Below the pieces are notes generated by a model that saw only the letters and a program-made list of their open reading frames with translations, made no database searches and was not told the origin of the DNA. DNA of 43,927 bases from positions 1 through 43,927 of the forward strand of contig JAHBUM010000003.1 of assembly GCA_019638075.1 (NCBI GenBank), read 5' to 3'. This document shows positions 35,704-43,927 of the stretch, one piece after another. The position numbers and the translations under genes are program-made. The stretch's first letter is position 1. Each line of letters opens with the position of its first letter. The DNA comes from Flavobacteriales bacterium (GTDB lineage: Bacteria; Bacteroidota; Bacteroidia; Flavobacteriales_F; PHOS-HE28).

Positions 35704-36600
35704 TCACCTCGCCAGATCCACGCGCAGGCCGAACAGGTGGCCCCATGCGGTGCGCGGTCCCGGCTGTACTTCGGGCACACCGCCCAGCGAGAGCGACGGG
35801 CGCATTTCGTAGCACAGGTTCAGCGCACGCCAGAACGCATTGCGCCTGCCCAGCCGGTAGCTCACGCCCAGCGGCGTATACAGGACGATCACGAGGTCGT
35901 CCTTGGTCCGGATCTCCTCTTCCTGATACGGGTCGATCCCGAAGCCTCCACTGTACGAACCCGAGCCATAAGACTGGCTGACATAGCGGTCCTCGTGGTA
36001 CTCCACGCGCCCGACGCCGCCGAACGCAGCCCCGACAGCGGCCCCGGCACCACCGTACAGCGCCCACCGACGCGGGAACTCCTTCAGGAAGATCACCGAG
36101 GCATCCAGCATCAGTTGCTGGTAGCTATGCGAGATGTCGTAACGGCTGGAGAACACGGAATCGACCAGCGTGATGTTGCCGGTCTGCGATGAGGTGAGCG
36201 TGTCATAAGGAACGCGATCGTACCGCGACAGGGACATGCTGGACCCGCTGTGGGCCTGATAGGAGAAGCCCGCACGCAGGTAGGCACCCGATCTTTTCTC
36301 CCGTGCCGAGCCACCGAGCCTGAGCGTTGCGTGGGCCGAGAACAACCCCGCCTTCGCCAAGTCCCGGAAGAGGCCCCGCCCCCGCGTATACCCGCTCAGG
36401 TCGTTCTTGAGCAGTTCCGATGTGGGCAGCAGGCTCCGCCATTGGAGCAGCCCCATCGCATAGTCGCGTTCCACTTGGAAGCCGCCCAGCACGAACACAT
36501 CGCTGACCAAGGGAATGGCGACGCTGTCGGGAACGTATTGGGCGTTGGATACGCCGCAGAGCATGCATGCAGCGAACAGGGCGATGGCTTTCGTTCTCAT
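35704..36600 (-). CDS. Putative outer-membrane beta-barrel protein
   Basis: A 298-residue protein with a signal peptide (MRTKAIALFAACMLCGVSNA, cleavage near 20) and many short alternating hydrophobic stretches with aromatic ends (for example GAYLRAGFSYQAHSG, QQLMLDASVIFLKEF, RRWALYGGAGAAVGAAFGG and LVIVLYTPLGVSYRLG). It ends in HLFGLRVDLAR, compatible with a barrel strand. I recognise no named family. It is convergent with lspA and lies 37 bp upstream of the asd stop in minus-strand order, perhaps cotranscribed after its own promoter. Function unknown. Confidence 0.75.
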   Translation of the reverse strand: MRTKAIALFAACMLCGVSNAQYVPDSVAIPLVSDVFVLGGFQVERDYAMGLLQWRSLLPTSELLKNDLSGYTRGRGLFRDLAKAGLFSAHATLRLGGSAREKRSGAYLRAGFSYQAHSGSSMSLSRYDRVPYDTLTSSQTGNITLVDSVFSSRYDISHSYQQLMLDASVIFLKEFPRRWALYGGAGAAVGAAFGGVGRVEYHEDRYVSQSYGSGSYSGGFGIDPYQEEEIRTKDDLVIVLYTPLGVSYRLGRRNAFWRALNLCYEMRPSLSLGGVPEVQPGPRTAWGHLFGLRVDLAR

Positions 36601-36637
36601 GGGGGCGATGGGTGATCGGGCATTGTTGCAGAGCGAC

Positions 36638-37642
36638 CTATCGCAGCACGGCGCGGGCGATCAAGCCCTTCCGCACAAGGGTTTCCGCGATCTGCACCGC
36701 GTTCGTCGCCGCGCCCTTGCGCAGGTTGTCGGCCACGATCCACAGGTTCAGTGTGCGCGGCTGGGTCTCATCGCGGCGCAGGCGGCCCACGAACACTTCA
36801 TCACGCCCGTTGGCGATCAGCGGCATGGGGTATTCGTCGTTCGCGGGATCATCGAGCAACGTGATGCCCGGCGCGTTGCGCAACAACTCGCGCACGGCAT
36901 CCAATTCGAACTCATTGGCGAACTCCACGTTCACGGCTTCGCTGTGGCCGCCCGTGACGGGAACGCGCACCGCCGTGGCCGTTACACGGATCGCCGGATC
37001 GAGGATCTTCTTCGTTTCGTGTACGAGCTTCATTTCCTCCTTCGTGTAGCCGTTGTCGGTGAACACGTCGCAGCGCGGGATCACGTTGCGGTGGATGGGG
37101 AAGGGATAGGCCTTCTCGCCCGCCACGCCCTGCTGCTCGTCATCGAGCTGGCGCATGGCCTTCATGCCGGTGCCCGTCACGCTCTGGTAGGTGCTTACGA
37201 TCACACGCTCCACGCCGAACGCCTTGTGCAACGGGGCCAATGCGAGCACCATCTGGATCGTACTACAGTTGGGGTTGGCGATGATCCTGTCATCGGCCGT
37301 GAGCACGTCGCCGTTGATCTCGGGCACCACCAGCTTCTTGTCGGCGTGCATGCGCCATGCACTGCTGTTGTCGATCACCGTGCAACCCACCTCGGCGAAG
37401 CGCGGTGCCCAGTCCAACGAGGTGCCGCCACCGGCGGAGAACAATGCGATGTCCGGGTGCCGGGCGATGGCTTCCTCCATGCCGATCACGGTCCATTCCT
37501 TCCCCCGGAACCGGACCGTGCCGCCCACGCTCTTCGCGCTGGCTACTGGCAGCAGTTCATCCACGGGGAACCCGCGCTCTTCGAGCACCTTCAGCATCAC
37601 GCCACCGACCATGCCGGTGGCTCCTACGACAGCGACTTTCAT
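36638..37642 (-). CDS. asd: Aspartate-semialdehyde dehydrogenase
   Basis: Reduces aspartyl phosphate to aspartate semialdehyde with NADPH, the branch point to lysine/diaminopimelate, threonine and methionine. The 334-residue product has the Rossmann motif GATGMVG (7-13), NSSAWR, the catalytic Cys126 in NPNCSTIQM, the QSVTGTGMKAM loop and the active-site His233 in GGHSEAVNVEF. The start is ATG 37642 (MKVAVVGATG); 26 upstream codons in the same frame (from 37720) lack family similarity and overlap a repeat-like sequence. Length and motifs are those of the bacterial type of the enzyme. Confidence 0.96.
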   Translation of the reverse strand: MKVAVVGATGMVGGVMLKVLEERGFPVDELLPVASAKSVGGTVRFRGKEWTVIGMEEAIARHPDIALFSAGGGTSLDWAPRFAEVGCTVIDNSSAWRMHADKKLVVPEINGDVLTADDRIIANPNCSTIQMVLALAPLHKAFGVERVIVSTYQSVTGTGMKAMRQLDDEQQGVAGEKAYPFPIHRNVIPRCDVFTDNGYTKEEMKLVHETKKILDPAIRVTATAVRVPVTGGHSEAVNVEFANEFELDAVRELLRNAPGITLLDDPANDEYPMPLIANGRDEVFVGRLRRDETQPRTLNLWIVADNLRKGAATNAVQIAETLVRKGLIARAVLR

Positions 37643-37680
37643 GTATGGGAGATCGGACTGGGGGTCATGTGCGAGATGAA

Positions 37681-37745
37681 GAGGGTGAGAGCGTGCGAAG
37701 GTGCGAGGGACTGGACTCACTCTCGCTCTCTATTACTCTCGCAGC
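37681..37745. repeat. Degenerate GAGAGCG/CGCTCTC repeat upstream of asd
   Basis: Short near-tandem units (GTGCGAAG, GTGCGAGG) are followed by a pyrimidine-rich half with CTCTCGC-like units; GAGAGCG (37687-37693) and CGCTCTC (37724-37730) are reverse complements. It sits in the divergent spacer between asd and the lamin-tail gene. It looks like a weaker, roughly 7-8-bp-period member of the same element class. Confidence 0.55.
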
Positions 37746-37832
37746 TTTTAACCCTTGCATTTTCACACGGTATTCAACCTGTAACGGCGCACGAAAATAC
37801 TACCTTGCCTCCTGTTCAACCCACCCAGCCGC

Positions 37833-40436
37833 ATGCGCCTCCGATACTTGCTTGCCGCGTTCATCCTTTGTGCCGGGTCCACCGCGCAGGCCCAGTTCGT
37901 GGACGACTTCAGCGATGGCGATCTCACCGCGAACCCGGCGTGGAGCGGCGATGACGCGGTGTTCATCATCAACGCGGCGCAGCAGCTGCAGTTGAACAAC
38001 ACCGTGGCGGGCACCAGCCAGTTGCGCAGCGCCAACGCCATGGGCACGCTGAACGACATGGAATGGCGGGTGCGGGTGAAGCAGACCTTCAGCGGCAGCG
38101 GCAGCAACTTCGGGCGCGTGTACCTCGTGAGCGACCAGGCCGACCTCACCGGTCCGCTCAATGGCTACTACCTGCAATTCGGCGAGGCGGGCAGCAACGA
38201 TGCGATCGAACTGTTCGCGCAGACCGGAAGCGTGAGCACATCGGTATGCCGTGGCGCGGAGGCGCAGATCGCGAACTCGTTCGATGTGGGCGTGCAGGTG
38301 AAGCGTGATGTGGCGGGCAGTTGGCAACTGTTCGTGGATGTCACCGGCGGAACGAACTACGCGCTTCAGGCCAGCGGCACGAACGCCACACATAACACCA
38401 GCGCCTTCATCGGGGTGCGCTGCACCTACACGGCGAGCAACGCCAACAAGTTCTTCTACGACGACTTCTACGCCGGGCCGGTGATCGTGGACAACACGCC
38501 GCCCACCATCCTGAGCGCCAGTGCAGCGGGAGCAGCGGATGTGACCGTACTGTTCAGCGAACCCGTGGAAGAGATGAGCGCGGAGACCGTCGGCAACTAC
38601 GGCCTCTCGTCAGGAATTGCCATCAGCAGCGCCATCCGCAATGGCATCGATGCCTCCATCGTACACCTCTCGCTCGCTCTTCCGCTGACCAACGGCACGG
38701 AATATACCGTTACCGCCAACGGTGTGGAGGACCTGGCCGGGAACGCGAGCAGCGGTACCAGCGCGACGTTCACCTATGTGGTGCCCGAAGTGCCACAGCC
38801 CGGCGACGTGGTCATCAACGAGATCATGGCCGATCCATCGCCGGTGGTGCAACTGCCCGAGGCCGAGTTCCTCGAACTCTTCAACGCCACCACGGACAAG
38901 TTCCTCGATCTCGCGGGCTGGCAATTGAGCACCGCGAGCACGCAGGCCACATTGCCCGCCGTTGTGCTGGGTCCGGGCGAATACGTGGTGCTCGTGAACA
39001 ACGGGCAACTGGCCAACTTCGCCGGGCTGCCCAACGTGATGGGCTGGAGCCTGAGCAACACCGCGCTGCTCAACGGCGGCACCACGCTCACGCTCTCCGC
39101 CCCCGGAAGCGTGGTGATCGATCAGGTGACCTACTCCAGCACCTGGTACGGCGATGATGTGAAGGACGACGGCGGCTGGACCCTGGAGCGCATCAACCCC
39201 TTCGCGCCGTGCAGCGATGCAAGCAACTGGACAGCGAGCAACGACGAGCGCGGCGGCACACCCGGCGCGCAGAACTCGGTGTTCGACGATACGCCCGATA
39301 CCGATGCGCCGGTGATGCAGGCCGTGCAAGTGGTGTCGGCCACGGAGATCGTGCTGGTGTTCAACGAAGGACTTGATGTGGCGGGTGTGACCAGCGCGGA
39401 GATCACCATCGCACCTGTGCTGGACATTGCCTCCATCGTGCCAGCGGGGGCGGCCTTCGACCGTATCCGGCTGCTGCTGGATACGCCGATGCAGGAGGGT
39501 GTGGTGCATACGATCACCGTGGAAGGCGTGGCCGATTGCAGCGGCAACTTGATCGAGCCGTCCACCGGTTCCTTCGCGCTGCCCGAGGCGATCGCGCCAC
39601 TGGACATCGTGATCAACGAAGTGCTGTACGACCCCATCGGCAATGGCAGCGACTTCGTGGAACTGTACAACCGCAGCGCGAAGGTGCTCAGCCTTGGCGG
39701 GCTTCAGCTGGCGAACGAGAGCAACGGCGTGATCGGCAATTTCCGCGTGATCACCGCCGATCCCGTGATCCTGATGCCCGGTGCATACATCCTGCTGGCC
39801 ACGAACACCACCGACATCGCCACGCGCTATCCGCAGAGCCATACCGACCGCTTCCTGCAGATGAGTTTGCCGGGCTACAACAACGGCTCGGGCACGGTGG
39901 TGCTGGCCGATGCCGCGAACAACACGCTGGACCTGTTCCGTTACAACGACGACCTGCACTTCACCCTGCTGAACAAGACCGAAGGCACCAGCTTGGAGCG
40001 CGTGGACCCGGACCGCCCCACCGACGACAACACCAACTGGCACAGCGCCGCGCAGGACATCGGCAAGGCCACGCCCGGCTTCCAGAACTCGCAGTACGCA
40101 CCCGCACCCGAGGCACGCGGCGAAATGACGATCGACCCCGCGATCTTCAGTCCCGACAACGACGGCCATCAGGATCTGCTGACGATCGCCTACCGCTTCG
40201 ACCAGCCCGGTTTCGTGGCCACATTGAAGCTATACGACGTGGCGGGCCGCGAAGTGCGCACGCTGTGGAACAACGAGCTATTGGGCACTACGGGCGCCGT
40301 GTCGTGGGATGGCATCATGGACAGCGGCAGCAAGGCGCGCATGGGGCCGTACATCGTGCTGATGGAAGCCTACGACCTGAGCGGCAACGTGGAGAAGTAC
40401 CGCAAGACGGTGACGCTGGCGCATCGATTGGATTGA
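37833..40436 (+). CDS. Secreted lamin-tail-domain surface protein
   Basis: An 867-residue exported protein with a signal peptide (MRLRYLLAAFILCAGSTAQA, cleavage near 20). In order: a concanavalin/laminin-G-like beta domain (about 21-225), a bacterial Ig-like domain (about 227-318, PPTILSASAAGAADVTVLFSEPV), a lamin-tail domain (about 322-490, DVVINEIMADPSPVVQLPEAEFLELFNAT), a second Ig-like domain (about 495-585), a second lamin-tail domain (about 588-750, DIVINEVLYDPIGNGSDFVELYN), and a C-terminal FlgD-like segment (about 769-860, FSPDNDGHQDLLTIAYRF). Such proteins in Bacteroidota are surface adhesins or cell-wall-associated; the FlgD-like end may serve sorting. It is convergent with pdxA. 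Confidence 0.88.
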   Translation: MRLRYLLAAFILCAGSTAQAQFVDDFSDGDLTANPAWSGDDAVFIINAAQQLQLNNTVAGTSQLRSANAMGTLNDMEWRVRVKQTFSGSGSNFGRVYLVSDQADLTGPLNGYYLQFGEAGSNDAIELFAQTGSVSTSVCRGAEAQIANSFDVGVQVKRDVAGSWQLFVDVTGGTNYALQASGTNATHNTSAFIGVRCTYTASNANKFFYDDFYAGPVIVDNTPPTILSASAAGAADVTVLFSEPVEEMSAETVGNYGLSSGIAISSAIRNGIDASIVHLSLALPLTNGTEYTVTANGVEDLAGNASSGTSATFTYVVPEVPQPGDVVINEIMADPSPVVQLPEAEFLELFNATTDKFLDLAGWQLSTASTQATLPAVVLGPGEYVVLVNNGQLANFAGLPNVMGWSLSNTALLNGGTTLTLSAPGSVVIDQVTYSSTWYGDDVKDDGGWTLERINPFAPCSDASNWTASNDERGGTPGAQNSVFDDTPDTDAPVMQAVQVVSATEIVLVFNEGLDVAGVTSAEITIAPVLDIASIVPAGAAFDRIRLLLDTPMQEGVVHTITVEGVADCSGNLIEPSTGSFALPEAIAPLDIVINEVLYDPIGNGSDFVELYNRSAKVLSLGGLQLANESNGVIGNFRVITADPVILMPGAYILLATNTTDIATRYPQSHTDRFLQMSLPGYNNGSGTVVLADAANNTLDLFRYNDDLHFTLLNKTEGTSLERVDPDRPTDDNTNWHSAAQDIGKATPGFQNSQYAPAPEARGEMTIDPAIFSPDNDGHQDLLTIAYRFDQPGFVATLKLYDVAGREVRTLWNNELLGTTGAVSWDGIMDSGSKARMGPYIVLMEAYDLSGNVEKYRKTVTLAHRLD

Positions 40437-40558
40437 GGGGGGCGTCAGTTGTTAGTTGTCAGACTGCCGCGCATGGCCGACTTCCGGCACGTGCGTCGGC
40501 TTGTACGTCCGGCGATACGCGGCTTGGCACACGCGTGGTGGTCCACTGACCGCCCCCC
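40437..40558. repeat. Inverted element between lamin-tail gene and pdxA
   Basis: GGGGGGCGTCAGT (40437-40449) is matched by ACTGACCGCCCCCC (40545-40558) with one bulged base, enclosing about 95 bp. The left arm continues with GTTAGTTGTCAG, related to the GTCAGTT heptamers of the other elements. The right arm reaches the pdxA stop codon. It may act as a convergent terminator, but there is no T-tract. Confidence 0.78.
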
Positions 40559-41619
40559 TACCGCTCCCTCTCCCGTTTCTGCGGCTGCAAGGGATCGGCC
40601 CCGATGGTCTTGTACTCCTCGCGGTTGCGGTGGATGTCGCAGGCCATCCATACCGCGGCGCGGAAGCTGCCTTCGCTGGCCACGCCCTGCCCGGCGATGT
40701 CGAGGCCGGTGCCGTGGTCGGGGCTGGTGCGCACGATGGGCAGGCCGGCCGTGAAGTTGACGCCGTGGCCGAAGCTGAGCGCCTTGAAGGGCGCAAGGCC
40801 TTGGTCGTGGTACATGGCGAGCACGCCATCGAAGTGCTTGTAGCTGCCGTTGCCGAAGAAGCCGTCGGCGGCATAAGGTCCCATGGCGTTGATCCCTTCG
40901 TCGTTCAGGCGGCGCACGGCCGGGACGATGCGCTCCTTGTCCTCGCTGCCCAGTGCGCCGCCATCGCCGGCGTGCGGGTTGAGGCCGAGGATGGCGATGC
41001 GCGGCGATACGATGCCGAAGTCGCGCAGCAGGCTCTGGTGCAGCAGTCGCGCCTTGGCGATGATCCGGTCGGTGGTGATGGCGTTCGCCACATCCTTGAT
41101 GGGGATGTGGCCTGTGACGGTGCCCACGCGCAGCCCATCGCCCACGAGCAGCATCAGCACCTCGCCATCGCCGCCCGCGAGGTGTTGCAGGTATTCGGTG
41201 TGGCCCGGATGGGCGAAGCCCGCCTGCTGCATGGCGTGCTTGTCGATCGGAGCGGTCACCAGCACGTCGATCTTGGCGCTGCCGAGGTCCTGTGCGGCGG
41301 CCTCCAGACTTTTGATCGCATAGGCCGCGAGCGGCCCTGAGTGCTTGCCGAACTCCACAGCCACGTCCTCCTCCCACACGTTCACCACGTTGAATTTGCG
41401 GGCCACGGCATCGCGCGCATCGTTCACGCGCTGGAACTGCACATCATCCAGTTTCAGCGCCTTGCGGTGATGGCTCACCGTGTGCGCGCTGGCGTAGAGG
41501 ATGGGCGTGATGTCCGTGTGCATGCGGGCATCCTCGAAGCATTTCAGCACCACTTCGATGCCGATGCCGTTGAGGTCGCCGCAGGTGATGCCGATGCGGA
41601 GGGGATTACGGGGTTCCAA
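40558..41619 (-). CDS. pdxA: 4-hydroxythreonine-4-phosphate dehydrogenase
   Basis: NAD-dependent oxidation of 4-phosphohydroxy-L-threonine in the DXP-dependent branch of pyridoxal phosphate synthesis; this branch also uses DXP, the product of the dxs gene at the window start. The 353-residue product has GITCGDLNGIGIEV (10-23), PIDKHAM, GHTEYL (139-144) and metal ligands His171, His216 (LNPHAGD) and His271 (YHDQG), whose spacing of 45 and 55 residues equals that of E. coli PdxA. TSPDHGTGLDIAG follows. The last residues QPQKRERER form a basic tail. The stop lies at the right arm of an inverted element. Confidence 0.95.
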   Translation of the reverse strand: MEPRNPLRIGITCGDLNGIGIEVVLKCFEDARMHTDITPILYASAHTVSHHRKALKLDDVQFQRVNDARDAVARKFNVVNVWEEDVAVEFGKHSGPLAAYAIKSLEAAAQDLGSAKIDVLVTAPIDKHAMQQAGFAHPGHTEYLQHLAGGDGEVLMLLVGDGLRVGTVTGHIPIKDVANAITTDRIIAKARLLHQSLLRDFGIVSPRIAILGLNPHAGDGGALGSEDKERIVPAVRRLNDEGINAMGPYAADGFFGNGSYKHFDGVLAMYHDQGLAPFKALSFGHGVNFTAGLPIVRTSPDHGTGLDIAGQGVASEGSFRAAVWMACDIHRNREEYKTIGADPLQPQKRERER

Positions 41620-41641
41620 GGTTGGGTGAGGGGGCGAAGGG

Positions 41642-41718
41642 GGAAGGAAGAAAGGAGGAAGGAAAAAGAGGAAAGAAGGACGGCGAAGGAGGAAGGAAGA
41701 AGAGTAAAGAAAGAAGAG
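41642..41718. repeat. Polypurine heptamer tract between LAP and pdxA
   Basis: An almost pure purine stretch of 77 bases that can be parsed as eleven degenerate 7-bp units (GGAAGGA, AGAAAGG, AGGAAGG, GGAAAGA, GGAAGGA, AGAAGAG and so on). It fills the spacer between the LAP stop and the pdxA start, both on the minus strand, where the RNA would be pyrimidine-rich. There is no inverted partner. Such tracts can adopt triplex DNA. Confidence 0.82.
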
Positions 41719-41721
41719 CGA

Positions 41722-43155
41722 TCAGCGCGTTGCGCGTTGTTTGATGAATTCGTAGAAGAGGCGTACGCCCACGCCGGTGCCGCCCTTGGTACGGTAGCCA
41801 TCGCGGCGGGTCAGGAAAGCGGGGCCAGCGATGTCCAGATGGATGTACGGGTGCGTGGTGAAGCGCGCGAGGAACTTCCCGGCGGTCTGTGCGCCGCCGA
41901 GGTCGCTGCCGAGGTTCTTGATGTCGGCCACGTCGCTGATGATCTCCTCGCCGTACTCGTCCCAGAAGGGCAGGCGGGCGGTGCGCTCGAACACGGTGTT
42001 ACCGGCGGTTTCGAGCTGCTGGAACTCGGTGTCGGGCGCGGTGCCCATCACGGCGGTGCCGTAGGTGCCGATGGCGCGCATGGCGGCTCCGGTGAGGGTG
42101 GCGATGCTCATCACCAGCTCGGGCTTGTAGCGTTCGCCGTAGCTGAGGGCATCGGCGAGGATCAGGCGGCCTTCGGCATCGGTGTTCAGCACTTCCACGG
42201 TGAGGCCGCTGTGCATGCGGATGACATCGCCGGGTGTGTAGGCGTTGCCGCCGGGGCGGTTGTCCGTGGCGGGGATCAGGCCGATCACATGCACGGGCAG
42301 CTCCTGCTTGGCGACGAGCGCGATGGCGCAGGCCACCGCAGCGGCACCGGCCATGTCGCACTTCATCTGGTCCATGCTGTTGGGCGTGGGTTTCAGGCTG
42401 AGGCCGCCCGTGTCGTACACCACGCCCTTGCCCACCAGCACCAAGGGTTTCTTGTTCACGGCGCTCTTCGGCTTCCATTCCAGCACGCTGAAAGTGGGCG
42501 GATCAAGGCTGCCCTTGTTCACGGCCAGCAGGCCACCCATGCCCTGCGCTTCGATGCGGGCCTTCTCCATCACCTCCACCTTGAAGCCCGCGCTCTTGGC
42601 CAGCGTGCGGATCTCGGCGGCCAGTTGCGTGGCGTTGAGGAAGCTCACCGGCTCGTTCACAAGGTCGCGGGCGGTGCAGGTGGCTTCTGCGATGTCCTCC
42701 AATTCCTCCACCTCCTTGGCGCTCACCTCCTTGGCTATGATGGTCAGCTTTTCCATCGTGGGCGCGCCTTTCTCGTCGCTCTTGTACTTGCGGAAGGCGT
42801 AGTTGCCAAGTGCGGCACCTTCTGCGAGCGCGAGGGTGAGGGTGCCATCGTCCTGCAAACTGATGAGCTGTGCCTCGATGCGCTTGGCGCTGTTGAGGCG
42901 GCCGATCATGAGGTCACCGGCGCGGCGGGCCTTTTCCAGTTGAACGTGCGTGGCGGCCTCCTTCACGAGGTGGACCAGCACCAAGCGCCCGCTTACATCG
43001 CATACCGCCAGTTGCGGGTCGGCGTTGAGCTGTTCGGTAAGGTATTGCCGGTCGCCTCGCTCCAGATCGAGGGCGCGCAACTGGCCGATGTCGCTGAGGA
43101 TGACGAGGGAATCGCGCGCAGCGGCCGGGCGCGTGCTCTTCGAGAGGGTGATCAT
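41722..43155 (-). CDS. Leucyl aminopeptidase (M17 family)
   Basis: Two-metal aminopeptidase that removes N-terminal residues from peptides in the cytosol, usually a hexamer. The 477-residue product has an M17 N-terminal domain followed by the catalytic domain with the metal ligands Lys243, Asp248 (GKGVVYDTGG), Asp267 (MKCDMAGAAA), Asp326 and Glu328 (NTDAEGRLILADAL); Lys255 matches the second active-site lysine. All are in the order of E. coli PepA. The start ATG (MITLSKSTRP) is the first in the frame. It is divergent from the secreted protein gene at 43360, with an inverted repeat element between. Confidence 0.95.
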   Translation of the reverse strand: MITLSKSTRPAAARDSLVILSDIGQLRALDLERGDRQYLTEQLNADPQLAVCDVSGRLVLVHLVKEAATHVQLEKARRAGDLMIGRLNSAKRIEAQLISLQDDGTLTLALAEGAALGNYAFRKYKSDEKGAPTMEKLTIIAKEVSAKEVEELEDIAEATCTARDLVNEPVSFLNATQLAAEIRTLAKSAGFKVEVMEKARIEAQGMGGLLAVNKGSLDPPTFSVLEWKPKSAVNKKPLVLVGKGVVYDTGGLSLKPTPNSMDQMKCDMAGAAAVACAIALVAKQELPVHVIGLIPATDNRPGGNAYTPGDVIRMHSGLTVEVLNTDAEGRLILADALSYGERYKPELVMSIATLTGAAMRAIGTYGTAVMGTAPDTEFQQLETAGNTVFERTARLPFWDEYGEEIISDVADIKNLGSDLGGAQTAGKFLARFTTHPYIHLDIAGPAFLTRRDGYRTKGGTGVGVRLFYEFIKQRATR

Positions 43156-43193
43156 CGCTTGTGGAATGGAAGGGCCGAAGATAGCCGTACAAG

Positions 43194-43260
43194 GACAGGA
43201 GCAGGGGCAGTTGGCAGGGGCAAGAGCAAGAGCATTGCCCCTGCGCCTGCCAACTGTCCC
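43194..43260. repeat. Inverted GCAGGGG-type element upstream of LAP
   Basis: CAGTTGGCAGG (43208-43218) is the reverse complement of CCTGCCAACTG (43246-43256), with an inner GGGGCA/TGCCCC pairing and CAAGAG repeats in the loop. The 16 bases at 43207-43222 (GCAGTTGGCAGGGGCA) recur with one change, in opposite orientation, at 25501-25516, so both spacers carry the same subfamily. It begins 38 bp upstream of the LAP start. Confidence 0.88.
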
Positions 43261-43337
43261 CGCCTTTCCCGAAGGCCAGGCACGAGGAACGGAGGGGATC
43301 CATCGCGCTGCGGTGACGAAAGCCCCGGCCGGATCGC

Positions 43338-43352
43338 CGTACTTTGTACGGC
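43338..43352. promoter_or_regulatory. Palindromic box with -7-like TACTTTG
   Basis: CCGTAC and GTACGG flank TTT as a perfect 6-bp inverted repeat; its centre reads TACTTTG, close to the -7 consensus. It ends 7 bp before the ATG at 43360. It may combine a -7 box with an operator, or the symmetry may be accidental. Confidence 0.35.
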
Positions 43353-43359
43353 TTTCGGA

Positions 43360-43927
43360 TGCTTCGACTGAGAACCCTCCTTTTCCTCGTCGGCCTGTGC
43401 TGGAGTGCCATGGCTTGGGCCACGCACAACCGCGCGGGCGAGATCATCGTGTGCCACTTGGAGGGGCTGACGTACCAGATCACGGTGATCACGCACACCA
43501 AACTGAGCGCACCGGCCGACAGGCCCGAACTGCGGATCAACTATGGTGACGGGTCGGACTGGGATACTATTCCCCGCACACGGGTAGAGAATTTTCAGTC
43601 ACAGGATCTGCGCCGCAACGAGTATGTGACCACCTACACGTTCAGCGGACCGGGGGAGTTCCTGATCCAGATCGACGACCAGAACCGGAACGGTGGCGTG
43701 ATCAACGTGCCGAACTCCATCGCCCAATCCTTCAGCGTGCAGACCATGCTGCGGATATCGCCGCTCACCGGCCAGAACTGCTCCGCCAGCTTCCTCAATT
43801 CGCCCATTCAGGATGCGTGCATCGGCCAGCCTGGGATACACAACCCGGCGGCCTACGACCCTGATGGGGATAGCCTTTCCTACGAACCGGCCGTGTGCCT
43901 GGGCCTGAACGGCCGACCCATTCCGGG
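43360..43927 (+). CDS. Secreted PKD/gliding-type protein, N-terminal part only
   Basis: The frame is open from ATG at 43360 to the window end (189 codons). It starts with a signal peptide (MLRLRTLLFLVGLCWSAMAWA, cleavage near 21) followed by THNRAGEIIVCHLEGLTYQITVITHTKLSAPADRPELRINYGDG. The THNRAGEI opening and the DPDGDSLSYE segment near residue 178 are typical of large exported Bacteroidota proteins that end in gliding-motility-associated C-terminal domains and are secreted by the type IX system. The C-terminus is outside the window, so sorting signals cannot be checked. Confidence 0.82.

Noticed and set aside
35467..36192. A 241-codon plus-strand frame through the repeat spacer into the membrane-protein gene
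   Set aside because: It crosses several hairpins and the antisense of a signal-peptide-bearing gene, and has no recognisable domain.
37643..37720. N-terminal extension of asd from 37720
   Set aside because: The Rossmann motif MKVAVVGATG begins at the ATG at 37642, and the extension overlaps repeat-like DNA.

Overview
This is a GC-rich chromosomal segment of a member of the Bacteroidota, most likely a high-GC Flavobacteriales lineage. The case for this rests on gene content and order: complex I with a short NuoG, an ExbB-ExbD-ExbD-TonB cluster followed by a PstS-like lipoprotein and a TPR protein, ileS followed by a DksA-like gene and lspA, and secreted proteins with lamin-tail, FlgD-like or PKD-like architecture. 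TAnnTTTG or TAnnTTCG boxes, the Bacteroidota sigma-A -7 element, also sit just upstream of many start codons. I see no rRNA, tRNA, CRISPR array, transposase or phage gene.

Layout. 1-1785 (-) is a 3'-truncated dxs. 1939-14827 (+) is a complete nuoABCDEFGHIJKLMN operon with almost every junction overlapping or within 4 bp; the one exception, nuoE to nuoF, is filled by an inverted heptamer-repeat element. A DUF433-type antitoxin gene with a stop at codon 3 follows (14929-15165). 15194-18072 (-) holds a DctA-like symporter and an APC amino acid permease overlapping by 4 bp. 18237-24208 (-) is the energy-transduction cluster, in transcription order exbB, exbD, exbD, tonB, a 66-aa membrane protein, a PstS-like lipoprotein and a TPR protein. 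24528-27984 (+) holds a pirin-family protein and an MBOAT/SGNH O-acylation pair. 28105-28988 (+) is an overlapping DUF6922/AbiEii-like pair resembling a toxin-antitoxin module. 29080-30177 (+) is a secreted aromatic/Pro/Arg-rich protein. 30246-35355 (+) is ileS, an H1-like/DksA fusion and lspA. 35704-37642 (-) is a putative outer-membrane protein and asd. 37833-40436 (+) is a large lamin-tail surface protein. 40558-43155 (-) is pdxA and a leucyl aminopeptidase. 43360 to the end (+) is the N-terminus of a secreted protein.

The most unusual feature is not a gene. About ten spacers in this window hold self-complementary elements. Several are built of degenerate tandem units with a strict 7-bp period (for example GTCGGCA, CTGCCGA, TCGCCAC), arranged as inverted pairs; two share a roughly 6-bp-period core. 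They lie in spacers between genes, inside the nuo operon, over the 3' end of exbB, and in one case inside the translated signal-peptide region of the PstS-like lipoprotein, where the 7-bp period becomes a 7-residue peptide repeat. They look like a lineage-specific repeat family comparable in organisation to the heptameric short tandem repeats of heterocystous cyanobacteria; what they do is unknown.
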